Source of the DNA: Acidimicrobiaceae bacterium
Lineage (GTDB): Bacteria > Actinomycetota > Acidimicrobiia > Acidimicrobiales > Poriferisodalaceae
DNA: 64,000 nt
NCBI GenBank assembly: GCA_002722565.1
Contig: PBMG01000017.1
Coordinates: forward strand, 1-64,000
Reading direction: 5' to 3'
Positions 42,862 to 51,146 of the stretch are shown here, one piece after another. Numbering within the stretch: the stretch's first letter is position 1; each line of letters opens with the position of its first letter. The position numbers and the translations under genes were made by a program. The notes under the pieces are model-generated. The model was not told the DNA's origin and did not search any database. It worked only from the letters and a program-made list of their open reading frames with translations.

Positions 42862-43206
42862 TTAATCTTTGGCTGATTTTGATGAATTGGAACTAGAAGA
42901 TTTATCGGTGGAGCTAGATGACTTGTCCGCAGAGCTTGAAGACGAAGATTCGCTCTTAGAGGAAGCAGTTGCTGCTTTGCTGCTTTCACTAGAGCTAGAC
43001 GAGTCTGACTTGTTATTCGTCCCTGACCGGCTGTCGTTTTTGTAAAAGCCACTGCCTTTAAAAGCTATCCCTACGTTCCCGAAAACTTTTTTGACCTCGC
43101 CACTGCAGTTGTCAACAGGGCAGACAGTAATTGGGTCATCCGAGAAAGATTGGCGAATTTCGAATTGGTCGTCGCAAGCTGTGCAGCGATATTGGTAGGT
43201 AGGCAT
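42862..43206 (-). CDS. FmdB/Ruc-type zinc-ribbon protein with serine-rich disordered tail
   Basis: The N-terminal 45 residues form a zinc ribbon (PTYQYRCTACDDQFEIRQ with CxxC, then CPVDNCSGEV with CxxxxC). The second half is almost only Ser, Lys, Asp and Thr, with runs such as SSSSSSADKSSSS. This is the architecture of mycobacterial Rv0991c (Ruc), a redox-regulated chaperone whose disordered tail supports activity. ATG 43206 starts the family pattern; an upstream start at 43245 would add 13 unrelated residues. It is divergent from moeA, the same neighbourhood as in M. tuberculosis. Confidence 0.8.
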   Translation of the reverse strand: MPTYQYRCTACDDQFEIRQSFSDDPITVCPVDNCSGEVKKVFGNVGIAFKGSGFYKNDSRSGTNNKSDSSSSSESSKAATASSKSESSSSSSADKSSSSTDKSSSSNSSKSAKD

Positions 43207-43314
43207 ATGTGTGAAGTAGCTCCTGGCCCGATTTGAAGGCCACAAAAATTCTACCGACCGCTAGTGAAGCAGACACCTGCCTACAAGGAACGACGGTCGA
43301 GCCGTATCAAGCAG

Positions 43315-43320
43315 TAGATT
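43315..43320 (+). promoter_or_regulatory. Leaderless -10 box for moeA
   Basis: TAGATT, 7 bases upstream of ATG 43328; no Shine-Dalgarno sequence is present. Confidence 0.5.
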
Positions 43321-43327
43321 TCAGCAC

Positions 43328-44521
43328 ATGATTCCGATCGAAGAGGCCCGAACATATGTAATGGACCGGTGCCGACCGCAACCCCCTGAAGCGACCGACG
43401 TAGCCGACGCGTTAGGGCTGGTAACTGCCACTGATGTCATTGCAAACGAGTCGCTCCCGCCGTTCGCAAACACCGCAATGGATGGTTTCGCGGTCCGATC
43501 TGCTGACTTAAGTAGCGTTCCTGTCCAGTTAGAAGTCGTCGAAACAATCGCCGCAGGGCACAACCCCACACGCTCACTGGATTCGGGTCAAGCGAGCAGA
43601 ATCATGACAGGAGCACCTATCCCGGACGGCGCAGATGCAATCGTTATGGTTGAAAAGACTTCAGTTGATGGAGACACCGTAACGATTGAAGTTCAAGTTG
43701 GACCAGGTAATCACATACGCCCCGCCGGGGATGACCTGATGAAAGGAGACCTAGTTTTCCCAGCAGGAACGCGACTCACCGCCGGCCGGTTGGGGGTTCT
43801 TTGTAGCTTAGGTTTTCGAGAGATTGAGACCTACCCGCGCCTAAGAGTGGGGGTTATGTCTACTGGAGATGAACTGGTGGACGATGGAGGAGATCTGGAA
43901 CCGGGGCAAATACGTGACTCGAATCGAAGAACTCTCCTTTCGTTACTCAGTGGAGATGCCTTTGTTCCTGTTGATCTAGGACTTATCGCTGATGACGAAG
44001 GCGCTATCGAAGAGGCTCTGGGTCAGGGTGCGAGAGACTGTGACGCGGTGATTACTTCAGGCGGAGTCAGCATGGGTGATTTTGACTATGTGAAAGCTGT
44101 CCTAAACCGAATAGGTGATATGCGATGGATGCAAATCGCAATCAAGCCTGCGAAACCACTTGCATTCGGCACGATCAAGGGAACACCTATCTTCGGTCTC
44201 CCTGGAAATCCCGTCTCATCCATGGTTTCTTACGAGCTATTTGCTCGCGCTGGGCTTCGTTCGATGATGGGATTCAAAGAACCGATCAGAGCAGCAATTA
44301 AAGGCATCGCAGCGAACTCGATTAGCCGAAGAACAGACGGAAAAATCCATTACGTACGAGTAATCGCTGAACACGAAAACGGAGCAACTGTTGTGTATCC
44401 GGTGTCCGGCCAAGGATCTCATATGTTGGCATCAATGGCACGATCCAATGCTCTCGCTGTTTTGCCAGATGGAGAAGGTTGCGAAGCGGGAGAACAGGTA
44501 GACGTTTTGTTACTTGATTAA
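43328..44521 (+). CDS. moeA: Molybdopterin molybdenumtransferase / Glp-like protein
   Basis: Inserts molybdate into molybdopterin-AMP. Blocks: LPPFANTAMDGFAVRS, AGHNPTRSLDSGQASRIMTGAPIPDGAD, DLEPGQIRDSNR, and the MoCF_biosynth domain with TSGGVSMGDFDYVK and LPGNPVSSMVS. 397 residues, complete. In corynebacteria and mycobacteria one MoeA copy (Glp) instead acts in cell division with the membrane receptor GlpR/SepX, which is encoded 1.7 kb downstream here. With moaA and moaC adjacent, both roles are possible. Confidence 0.93.
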   Translation: MIPIEEARTYVMDRCRPQPPEATDVADALGLVTATDVIANESLPPFANTAMDGFAVRSADLSSVPVQLEVVETIAAGHNPTRSLDSGQASRIMTGAPIPDGADAIVMVEKTSVDGDTVTIEVQVGPGNHIRPAGDDLMKGDLVFPAGTRLTAGRLGVLCSLGFREIETYPRLRVGVMSTGDELVDDGGDLEPGQIRDSNRRTLLSLLSGDAFVPVDLGLIADDEGAIEEALGQGARDCDAVITSGGVSMGDFDYVKAVLNRIGDMRWMQIAIKPAKPLAFGTIKGTPIFGLPGNPVSSMVSYELFARAGLRSMMGFKEPIRAAIKGIAANSISRRTDGKIHYVRVIAEHENGATVVYPVSGQGSHMLASMARSNALAVLPDGEGCEAGEQVDVLLLD

Positions 44522-44576
44522 CCTGTAGGAAGCTGAACAGGTGTCAACAGCTGCGGATCGCTACCCTTGAGTCATC

Positions 44577-45575
44577 ATGCACGAAGAAGTCAAAGCCCAG
44601 GATTTAGTAGACCCACATGGTCGAACAGTTCGCGACCTTCGGATTTCTGTCACCGATCGATGTAACTTCCGATGTCAGTACTGCATGCCGGCAGAGGGCA
44701 TGCAATGGCTTCCAAGAGAAGAAATTCTGTCTTTTGAAGAGATAGAGCGATTCGCTCGCATCTGTATTCAGCACTTTGGATTTAGTGGTATCCGGCTGAC
44801 CGGAGGCGAACCGCTAGTTAGGGCTCATCTACCTGAGTTAATTCAACGATTAGCCCGTTTAGGGGTAGATGTCGCATTAACCACTAACGGAGCAACGCTG
44901 CGACTCCATGCTGCAGGACTTGCCGACGCTGGTCTGAAACGGATCAACATAAGTCTCGACTCGCTTCAAAAAGACCGATTTCTAGAGCTAACGAGGCGTG
45001 ATGAACTTGACCGCGTTCTGAGTGGAATTGATGCTGCAATTGAGGCTGGACTCAATCCTGTAAAAATAAATGCGGTCATGATGCGGGGGATCAACGACGA
45101 CGAAATATTGGATTTCGCAGAGTTTGGTCGAGAAAAAGGAGTCACAGTTCGCTTTATCGAGTTCATGCCACTCGAAGCTGGAGATGTATGGAACGAGAGT
45201 GTGGTGGTCCCGGCACAAGAGATAGTCGAAACTATCAATCAGGCCATTCCGCTAGAGCCTGTGGTGCGCGGAAATGAACCCGCCGAAAGGTGGCGGTATG
45301 TTGATGGAGGCGGCGAAGTAGGAGTTATAGCTTCGGTTACTAAACCATTCTGCGGTAACTGTGATCGAGTTCGCTTGACAGCAGAAGGTCAATTCCGCAC
45401 CTGCCTTTTCGCCGTTGATGAATTCGATATGCGGTCACTTCTTAGGAGTGAGGCTGGAGACGAAGAAGTCGCCAATGCAATAGCAACTGCGGTCGGAACC
45501 AAATGGGCAGGTCACTCCATTGGCCAAGTCAATTTCATTCGTCCTAAACGCACTATGAGCCAGATCGGAGGTTGA
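44577..45575 (+). CDS. moaA: GTP 3',8-cyclase
   Basis: Radical-SAM enzyme that begins molybdenum cofactor synthesis from GTP. The N-terminal 4Fe-4S motif is TDRCNFRCQYC (CxxxCxxC). The C-terminal cluster is FCGNCDRVRLTAEGQFRTC (three Cys). The protein ends in the double glycine (MSQIGG) needed for catalysis. 332 residues. ATG 44577 has TACCCT 9 bases upstream. It is followed 3 bases later by moaC and preceded by moeA (55 bases). Confidence 0.95.
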   Translation: MHEEVKAQDLVDPHGRTVRDLRISVTDRCNFRCQYCMPAEGMQWLPREEILSFEEIERFARICIQHFGFSGIRLTGGEPLVRAHLPELIQRLARLGVDVALTTNGATLRLHAAGLADAGLKRINISLDSLQKDRFLELTRRDELDRVLSGIDAAIEAGLNPVKINAVMMRGINDDEILDFAEFGREKGVTVRFIEFMPLEAGDVWNESVVVPAQEIVETINQAIPLEPVVRGNEPAERWRYVDGGGEVGVIASVTKPFCGNCDRVRLTAEGQFRTCLFAVDEFDMRSLLRSEAGDEEVANAIATAVGTKWAGHSIGQVNFIRPKRTMSQIGG

Positions 45576-45578
45576 AGG

Positions 45579-46064
45579 GTGGCTGAATCTAAAGAGCCAG
45601 CGTTAACGCATCTGGATTCATCCGGCCAGGCGCACATGGTTGATGTTCTCGGAAAAGAAATGACTCGGCGTCGAGCGGTTTCGAAATGTCGCATAGAAAT
45701 GGCAGCCGCTACAGCATCTATTATCGCCAAGGGTGATGCTTCCAAAGGCGATGTTTTGGCTGTTGCGAGAGTGGCTGGAATTCAAGCTGCCAAACGAACC
45801 TCCGAGCTGATCCCCCTATGTCATCCATTAATGATTGGATCGATTTCGATCGAGTTTGGAATAGAAGAAAGTCATGTGTCTGTTACGGCAGAGGTCGAGA
45901 CTCTGGATCGAACTGGAGTCGAGATGGAGGCTCTGACTGCTTGTTCGGTCGCCGCACTAACAATCTATGACATGTGTAAATCGGTGGATAAAGACATGGT
46001 GATTAGTGAATTAGCGCTGTGGGAAAAGACCGGTGGTAAGTCCGGCCCGTACAGTCGAAGCTAA
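45579..46064 (+). CDS. moaC: Cyclic pyranopterin monophosphate synthase
   Basis: Second enzyme of molybdenum cofactor synthesis, converting 3',8-cH2GTP to cPMP. Blocks: MVDVLGKEMTRRRAVSKC, AKRTSELIPLCHPLMI with catalytic His, VEMEALTACSVAALTIYDMCKSVDK, and the C-terminal KTGGKSGPY. 161 residues. GTG 45579 lies 3 bases after the moaA stop, so the genes are co-transcribed. MoaD, MoaE and MoaB/MogA are not in the window. Confidence 0.95.
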   Translation: MAESKEPALTHLDSSGQAHMVDVLGKEMTRRRAVSKCRIEMAAATASIIAKGDASKGDVLAVARVAGIQAAKRTSELIPLCHPLMIGSISIEFGIEESHVSVTAEVETLDRTGVEMEALTACSVAALTIYDMCKSVDKDMVISELALWEKTGGKSGPYSRS

Positions 46065-46189
46065 CTTGATCGAGGACTAATTTCTATTTAATGGAAACGG
46101 GGCATTGCATCCAACGCTTCGTCTCGCAATAATTAGGTGGCCGTATCTCGCTGGCTGATCTATGAACGACGGGTAGGAGGACAGTCAAC

Positions 46190-46705
46190 TTGACCGAGAT
46201 AGTTCTCCTGGTGCTGGCGTTCGTGTGGGCTCTGGTCTTAGTTCCAGGTTGGGTTCGCGCCTTCATGTATCGCGGAGGTCGCCGAACTCCAATGATGGCT
46301 TGGCAACGGCAACTAAGCACGCTATCTCACTCGTCTCCCGCGGCCGGTGTGCCAGCTCCGTTTGGAGCACGTGTAGCGACAGTGGACCGAAGGGGAATTT
46401 ACAGACGACCAAGAAGTTCAATTCCCAACAACAGTCGTGAAGCAGCTGTGCGAAGACGCGATGTGCTGCGCCTCCTAGCTTTAGGTTCAGCGATGACGCT
46501 TTTTGGGTGGGTAGCGGGAGGCCTAGCTATTGTCGGGGTGACCCACATGTTTTTTGATGCTGCATTGGTGGGATACTTTGTCCTTTTGAATCAGCGACGC
46601 AAAAAAGAGATTGAGCGACTTGCCGAAATTCACTACCTAAAGCCAGAAATAGCTATAGCTGGAGAGCTTGCAGACGATGGCACTGGGCGAAGCGCCACCA
46701 AATAG
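46190..46705 (+). CDS. SepX/GlpR-like divisome membrane protein
   Basis: 171 residues: one membrane segment at the very N-terminus (EIVLLVLAFVWALVLVPGWV), a cytoplasmic basic linker (about 25-85), then two more hydrophobic helices (LLALGSAMTLFGWVAGGL, MFFDAALVGYFVLL) and a charged tail. This matches actinobacterial SepX/GlpR, a division protein that binds the gephyrin-like Glp. The presence of a MoeA/Glp homologue upstream supports the call. The start is TTG 46190 behind AGGAGG 9 bases upstream. It is 125 bases from moaC; nothing else is evident in that gap. Confidence 0.65.
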   Translation: MTEIVLLVLAFVWALVLVPGWVRAFMYRGGRRTPMMAWQRQLSTLSHSSPAAGVPAPFGARVATVDRRGIYRRPRSSIPNNSREAAVRRRDVLRLLALGSAMTLFGWVAGGLAIVGVTHMFFDAALVGYFVLLNQRRKKEIERLAEIHYLKPEIAIAGELADDGTGRSATK

Positions 46706-46781
46706 CTGCAGCGACTCAATGAAGTCGCCTTCTCAACGTCCTACATTGAGCAGTTTTGCTGTATCGTCCAAAGGTCCCTAT

Positions 46782-46854
46782 GGGGGTGTAGCTCAGTTGG
46801 TAGAGCGCTTCGGTCGCATCGAAGAGGCCAGGGGTTCAATTCCCCTCACCTCCA
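46782..46854 (+). tRNA. tRNA-Ala (CGC anticodon)
   Basis: 73-nt cloverleaf. Acceptor GGGGGTG pairs with CACCTCC and includes a G3-T70 wobble, the alanine identity element. D arm GCTC/GAGC, anticodon stem CTTCG/CGAAG with loop GTCGCAT (anticodon CGC, codon GCG), T arm AGGGG-TTCAATT-CCCCT, discriminator A. CCA is not encoded. An open frame runs through it into SCO1, but that is chance. Confidence 0.95.
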
Positions 46855-46910
46855 CATCATTCAGAAAAATTCTGTCGCGGAGTCGCGGCGGTGCAGCTCG
46901 ATTAAGCACA

Positions 46911-47480
46911 GTGATTTTTGTGTTGTTGATTAGCGGTTGCGCTCAGACTGCCTCCGAAGGCGTTTTTGCAGGCTTAGAAGTAGACCGACCTCAGATCATG
47001 CCAGACCCGGTTCTTATCGACACTCAAGGTCAATCTTTTTCTATGCGCGCAGACACGAAAGGTACGGTACGGCTTGTTTATTTTGGCTTCACTAGCTGTC
47101 CAGATATCTGTCCAGTTCATTTGTCTCAACTGAGTGATGTGTTGGCACGGCCAGGGCTGCCACCCAACATTAAAGTTCTGTTTGTCACAGTCGATCCGGA
47201 CAACGACACTCCCGAAGTTATGAGGTCCTTTCTCGATCAATTCAGCAGCGAATTCATAGGTTTAACAGGAACAAAGGAAAGGCTGCTTGACGTCCAACGG
47301 CAATTTTCGGCCCTGATAGCGACATCGGCGGTCGATGAAAATGGGGAGGCCGGAGACATAGGACATGACGGTCGTGTTTTTGCTTTCGCTCCAGATGATT
47401 TGGGGCGAACCCAGTACCCGCACCCAACCCGACAAACAACATGGACACGTGACTTACCTATCCTTGCGACCCTCCGATAG
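46911..47480 (+). CDS. SCO1/SenC-family copper chaperone lipoprotein
   Basis: Thioredoxin-fold protein that delivers copper to the Cu-A site of cytochrome c oxidase. The metal residues are CPDIC within FGFTSCPDICPVHL and His in IGHDGRVFAF. It has a lipobox (LLISGC). The start is uncertain: GTG 46911 is the first canonical start after the tRNA but gives only nine residues before the lipobox Cys and no basic n-region. In-frame ATT 46869 or CTG 46872 would give SRSRGGAARL before the hydrophobic core, a proper signal peptide. Followed by ctaG, also for oxidase assembly. Confidence 0.85.
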   Translation: MIFVLLISGCAQTASEGVFAGLEVDRPQIMPDPVLIDTQGQSFSMRADTKGTVRLVYFGFTSCPDICPVHLSQLSDVLARPGLPPNIKVLFVTVDPDNDTPEVMRSFLDQFSSEFIGLTGTKERLLDVQRQFSALIATSAVDENGEAGDIGHDGRVFAFAPDDLGRTQYPHPTRQTTWTRDLPILATLR

Positions 47481-47527
47481 CGTCCAAGTTTGAAAGCCGT
47501 CTCGGTACAAAGAAAAGGTCTAATCCC

Positions 47528-48403
47528 TTGAGGTTTTGGTGCTCAACACTTGAAGAGCCGTGGTCCTGGAGTTTTCGCGCATACCCGGGAATCTGGCTCG
47601 CGATGTGCTTGCTGATCATTCCTTACTTCTTATTCCAACGACGAGCGCCAAAAGGATATAAGGCCCCAAAATCTCAGAACCGTTTGTTCATTGCAGCTGT
47701 CGTACTTCTGTGGCTTGCTACAGATTGGCCTCTCGGATTGTTGGGTGCCAGCTACTTGGCATCCGCGCACATGTTGCAATTTCTTCTTTACACAATGGCT
47801 GTAGCGCCATTGCTGTTGTTGGGAGTGCCAGAGTGGATGGCGAGACGTATAGCTGGAAGATTGCGTCTATATCGAATCCTCGGGCGTTGCGCTAAACCAG
47901 TCGTAGCTGGCGTGCTCTTCAACGGCATACTGATTTTGACGCATTCACCCTGGGCGGTAGACAACTTTCGGGCAAGTCAATTTGGCTCTTTCGGAATGGA
48001 CTTACTGTGGCTAGTTGCGGGACTTTTGGTCTGGATTCCTTTGGTATCTCCTATACCCGAACACAGAATGACAAGCTACCCGGGACGCATGGCGTACCTT
48101 TTTCTGTCCTTAGGCGTCATACCCGCAGTGCCTGGCGGGTTTCTGACCTTCGCTAGCTTTCCCTTATATGCGACCTATGAATTAGCTCCCCGAGTTCATG
48201 GGTTGGGAGCAACGACTGATCAACAGCTAGCAGGCTTGGTTATGAAGCTCGGAGGAATTCCGATTGTATGGGGCACCATTGTCGTGCTCATGTACCGCTG
48301 GAGCGAAATCAGTCGTGCTGAGGGAGCCGAAGCTCGGCTTCTGAATAAGTCAACCTTGCCGTCTGAGGATCCTGGTCAATCGATTACAGACCCCGACCAA
48401 TAG
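47528..48403 (+). CDS. ctaG: Cytochrome c oxidase assembly factor CtaG (caa3 type)
   Basis: Polytopic membrane protein (291 residues, about 7 helices) of the caa3_CtaG family, needed for cytochrome c oxidase assembly with copper. Marks: WLATDWPLGLLGASYLASAHMLQFLLYTMAVAPLL (residues about 63-97), LTHSPWAV and LGVIPAVPGGFLTF. It starts at TTG 47528 with AAAGG about 9 bases upstream. It follows the SCO1 gene by 47 bases, a functional pair. It overlaps the tail of a small convergent frame by 28 bases. Confidence 0.88.
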   Translation: MRFWCSTLEEPWSWSFRAYPGIWLAMCLLIIPYFLFQRRAPKGYKAPKSQNRLFIAAVVLLWLATDWPLGLLGASYLASAHMLQFLLYTMAVAPLLLLGVPEWMARRIAGRLRLYRILGRCAKPVVAGVLFNGILILTHSPWAVDNFRASQFGSFGMDLLWLVAGLLVWIPLVSPIPEHRMTSYPGRMAYLFLSLGVIPAVPGGFLTFASFPLYATYELAPRVHGLGATTDQQLAGLVMKLGGIPIVWGTIVVLMYRWSEISRAEGAEARLLNKSTLPSEDPGQSITDPDQ

Positions 48404-48504
48404 ACGACTGCCCAGACCAAACCGAATACCACGGCTACTGAGATAATCGATGACCACAGGGTGTAGCGAGGACCCAACGCTCTGCGACTTGGACGGCCGA
48501 ACAT
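48376..48504 (-). CDS. Candidate small membrane peptide (42 residues)
   Basis: Short frame from ATG 48504 to TGA 48376 on the minus strand. The first 16 residues are basic (FGRPSRRALGPRY), then one hydrophobic helix (SSIISVAVVFGLVWAVVYW, about 18-36) and a short polar end. That layout is what a single-pass peptide would show. It fills most of the gap between ctaG and pepN and overlaps the ctaG end by 28 bases, antisense. Only a weak AAAGAG is next to the start, and CAGAAT lies 6 bases upstream as a poor -10. It might be an oxidase-associated small subunit, but that is speculation. Confidence 0.4.
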   Translation of the reverse strand: MFGRPSRRALGPRYTLWSSIISVAVVFGLVWAVVYWSGSVID

Positions 48505-48540
48505 CTCTTTATTCTGTCAGATGAGTCGGCCGGATAAGAA

Positions 48541-51066
48541 TCAACTCCCAATCCTGCTGCCTTCTCTTTCTCTCAGTGCAACGTTGACGGATAATTTCTC
48601 TAAATGCTGATCAAGCGTCAGTTGTCCCTGCGGAATTGGATGCTTTTGGAAGAAGTCATGAATCTCCGAAGCGAGTTCGGGAGTAGATAGAGAACGAATT
48701 CCGCCCACCATCCGGGGAATCGAATTTTGTGGGAACTTTGCGTTTAGTTCCTCCCACTGATCTCGAACTAACTTCCAAGCCAATGCGCCGTGGCTCCGGT
48801 GGCTCATAGCGGCTCCGAGTAAGTAAGGAGCGTTTTGAGTCCTGACTTCATTACTAAAGAGATCTAGGGTTTCTTCAAAGAGTTGAGTTCCTTCGACTTC
48901 GAGTAGCGCCATTAGATAACGAACCTCTAATTGCGGAGTTTGGGCTTCCCGGTAGAGGTTCACTATTTCGGAGTGAATTTCCGCGTCCCCCGCTGCTGCT
49001 ACAACGCGAATAGCGGCAGCGGCCAGATTAGGTTCAGTATTTTTCCCGTTGTTGTTGTCAGCGAATATGGATCTAGCAAGAGCTTGTATCGATTTGTCGT
49101 TGCCAGTTGAACCCGCAGCAGCGAAAAGTAAAGCACGCAGTTCCCTATCCAAGTCCGGCTCTTCGCTTAAGGGCTCTAGGCCTAAAACTCCAAGGGCGGT
49201 TGTTGATAGATCTCTGATCAAGACCTGTAATCGATTTCGACCTTTCTCGTCCGCAATGGAGTACAGATGTTCAAGCGACGAAAGCATGCGTTGCCAGACA
49301 GCCAGATCGGTTTCGGCTGCGAGCCCTGTTACTAGCGAAATATGCGTTTCAGCGTCAACATTGCCAGCAAGAACAGATGCCCATGTATCGTCGACCAGAC
49401 CGTAACGTTCGGATGGAGAAAGCACGTCCAGAGCCTGGCTAGACAGAGCCCCTAGGAGTTCCTTGTCATAGGTGACACGGTAAAAACCGTGACCTCCAGC
49501 GTTTACAACTACCCAATCAGGAGCTCCGCCAAGATCAATCGTTGCTTCGCTATCTTCGAGCAGTAACCTAGTTTCGCTTTCGGTTGAGCCAACTCGAGAG
49601 CGGACCATGATTGGCACGTGCCAAGAAGCCTGATCTATGTCGGTATAGCCGAACCGAGTCTGTTTGACTATGGCCCCTGTCGAAGACTTCTCGACGAAAA
49701 TGGTGGGATGGCCACCTTGGAAAATCCAAGTGTCCATGGCCGCCCGCACGGGCACTCCAGTGGCAACTTCTAGAGAGTCCCAAAGGTCCGTGGTGGTGGT
49801 GTTGGCATAACTATGGGTAGTTAAGTAATGCTTGACGCCCCTTCTGAACTCGTCTGGCCCTAAGAATTGTTCGAGCATTCGAACGACGGCGGCACCTTTT
49901 TCGTAGGTCAAAACGTCATACATCGCTTCCGCGTCCTGGGGTGAAATAACCTCGAACTCTATTGCTCTTGTAGAGGCTAAGGAGTCGGTGTCGAACGCTG
50001 CCCCTCGCTCAGCGCAAAATCCGTCCCATCGACGCCAGTCGGGCCTGAAAGCATCAGTCGTTGCAACCTGCATAAACGTGGCGAATGCCTCTTTAAGCCA
50101 TATGCCGTTCCACCAATCCATGGTCACTAGGTTGCCGAACCACATATGTGCGATCTCGTGAGCGATGACATCCACAATGCGCGTCAGCTCAGCTTGGGTT
50201 GTTCTATCGGGATCTGAGAGCAGAAGAGTTTCCCTGAAGGTAACGCACCCCAAGTTTTCCATAGCGCCGAAGGCAAAGTCGGGCACAGCTATAAGGTCCA
50301 ATTTTCCAGCTGGGTAGGGAATGTCGTAGTAGTCGACCAGCCATCTAAGACTGAATTCACCGGCTAATAATCCAAATTCAGTTAAATCACCTTTACCTGG
50401 AACGTGCACGATCCGAAGAGGTACTCCGTCTACGTCTATTGGATCAGTTGCTTCGAGTTCGCCGACGATGAAGGCAACCAAGTAGGTGGACATGATCATG
50501 GTGTCAGCGAACTGGTCTTCTCTACGCCCATTTTCGAGTTGAGTTGAACTAACCAACTCCCCACAGCTCACAGTCATCAGAGAATCATCGACTCGGAGTG
50601 TCACACCAAAAGAGGCTTTGAGATCAGGTTCATCGAAACACGGGAAAGCTCTGCGAGCATTCGTGGACTCGAATTGAGTAGTAGCGATTACGTGTTCGTT
50701 ACCAGCGTCATCATTCCAGGTTGATCTATAGAAACCACGGAGCTTGTCGTTCAAAATGCCCTTGAAAGAACAAAAAAGTCGGGCAGGGCCAGGCTGGAGA
50801 ACAATCGGCAGAGAAAACTCGGCTCGCTCTAGGTCTTCATCCATAAGGATTGAACTTGCCGAAACGGAGTCACTTTGTTCGACGCGAACTTCTTCAATCT
50901 CTAGCTCAACAGCGTTTAGAACGATCGTGTCGGTCTCGGTCACGACCTCAAGATCAATTACGACCTGACCATCGAACGAACCAGCTGCGAGGTCAGGTTC
51001 GAGTTCAATAGCGTAGTGTTTTGGCAATATGTGTCGAGGGAGTCGGTAGGGGTTTTGCGATGTCAC
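48541..51066 (-). CDS. pepN: M1-family aminopeptidase (PepN-like)
   Basis: Zinc aminopeptidase of 841 residues. N-terminal beta domain, the exopeptidase motif FGAMENLG, zinc site AHEIAHMWFGNLVTMDWW with the third ligand Glu in WLKEAFATF, a catalytic Tyr in the following helices and an ERAP1-like helical C-terminal domain (from about 520). It removes N-terminal residues from peptides in the cytoplasm. GTG 51066 is supported by TAGGGT 7 bases upstream. Divergent from the PfkB kinase gene. Confidence 0.93.
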   Translation of the reverse strand: MTSQNPYRLPRHILPKHYAIELEPDLAAGSFDGQVVIDLEVVTETDTIVLNAVELEIEEVRVEQSDSVSASSILMDEDLERAEFSLPIVLQPGPARLFCSFKGILNDKLRGFYRSTWNDDAGNEHVIATTQFESTNARRAFPCFDEPDLKASFGVTLRVDDSLMTVSCGELVSSTQLENGRREDQFADTMIMSTYLVAFIVGELEATDPIDVDGVPLRIVHVPGKGDLTEFGLLAGEFSLRWLVDYYDIPYPAGKLDLIAVPDFAFGAMENLGCVTFRETLLLSDPDRTTQAELTRIVDVIAHEIAHMWFGNLVTMDWWNGIWLKEAFATFMQVATTDAFRPDWRRWDGFCAERGAAFDTDSLASTRAIEFEVISPQDAEAMYDVLTYEKGAAVVRMLEQFLGPDEFRRGVKHYLTTHSYANTTTTDLWDSLEVATGVPVRAAMDTWIFQGGHPTIFVEKSSTGAIVKQTRFGYTDIDQASWHVPIMVRSRVGSTESETRLLLEDSEATIDLGGAPDWVVVNAGGHGFYRVTYDKELLGALSSQALDVLSPSERYGLVDDTWASVLAGNVDAETHISLVTGLAAETDLAVWQRMLSSLEHLYSIADEKGRNRLQVLIRDLSTTALGVLGLEPLSEEPDLDRELRALLFAAAGSTGNDKSIQALARSIFADNNNGKNTEPNLAAAAIRVVAAAGDAEIHSEIVNLYREAQTPQLEVRYLMALLEVEGTQLFEETLDLFSNEVRTQNAPYLLGAAMSHRSHGALAWKLVRDQWEELNAKFPQNSIPRMVGGIRSLSTPELASEIHDFFQKHPIPQGQLTLDQHLEKLSVNVALREREGSRIGS

Positions 51067-51073
51067 AAAACGA

Positions 51074-51079
51074 ACCCTA
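51074..51079 (-). promoter_or_regulatory. Leaderless -10 box for pepN
   Basis: TAGGGT on the minus strand, 7 bases before GTG 51066; no Shine-Dalgarno sequence is present. Confidence 0.5.
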
Positions 51080-51146
51080 GCGGCCCGTTGCAGACTTCAA
51101 GAGGTTGAGTCGCTAGGGTGCTTTGCACTACCCGAAGAGAAGACTT

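Noticed and set aside
46668-46910. N-terminal extension of SCO1 through the tRNA
   Set aside because: The segment is translated tRNA-Ala sequence; the tRNA cloverleaf is complete, so the open frame is coincidental.
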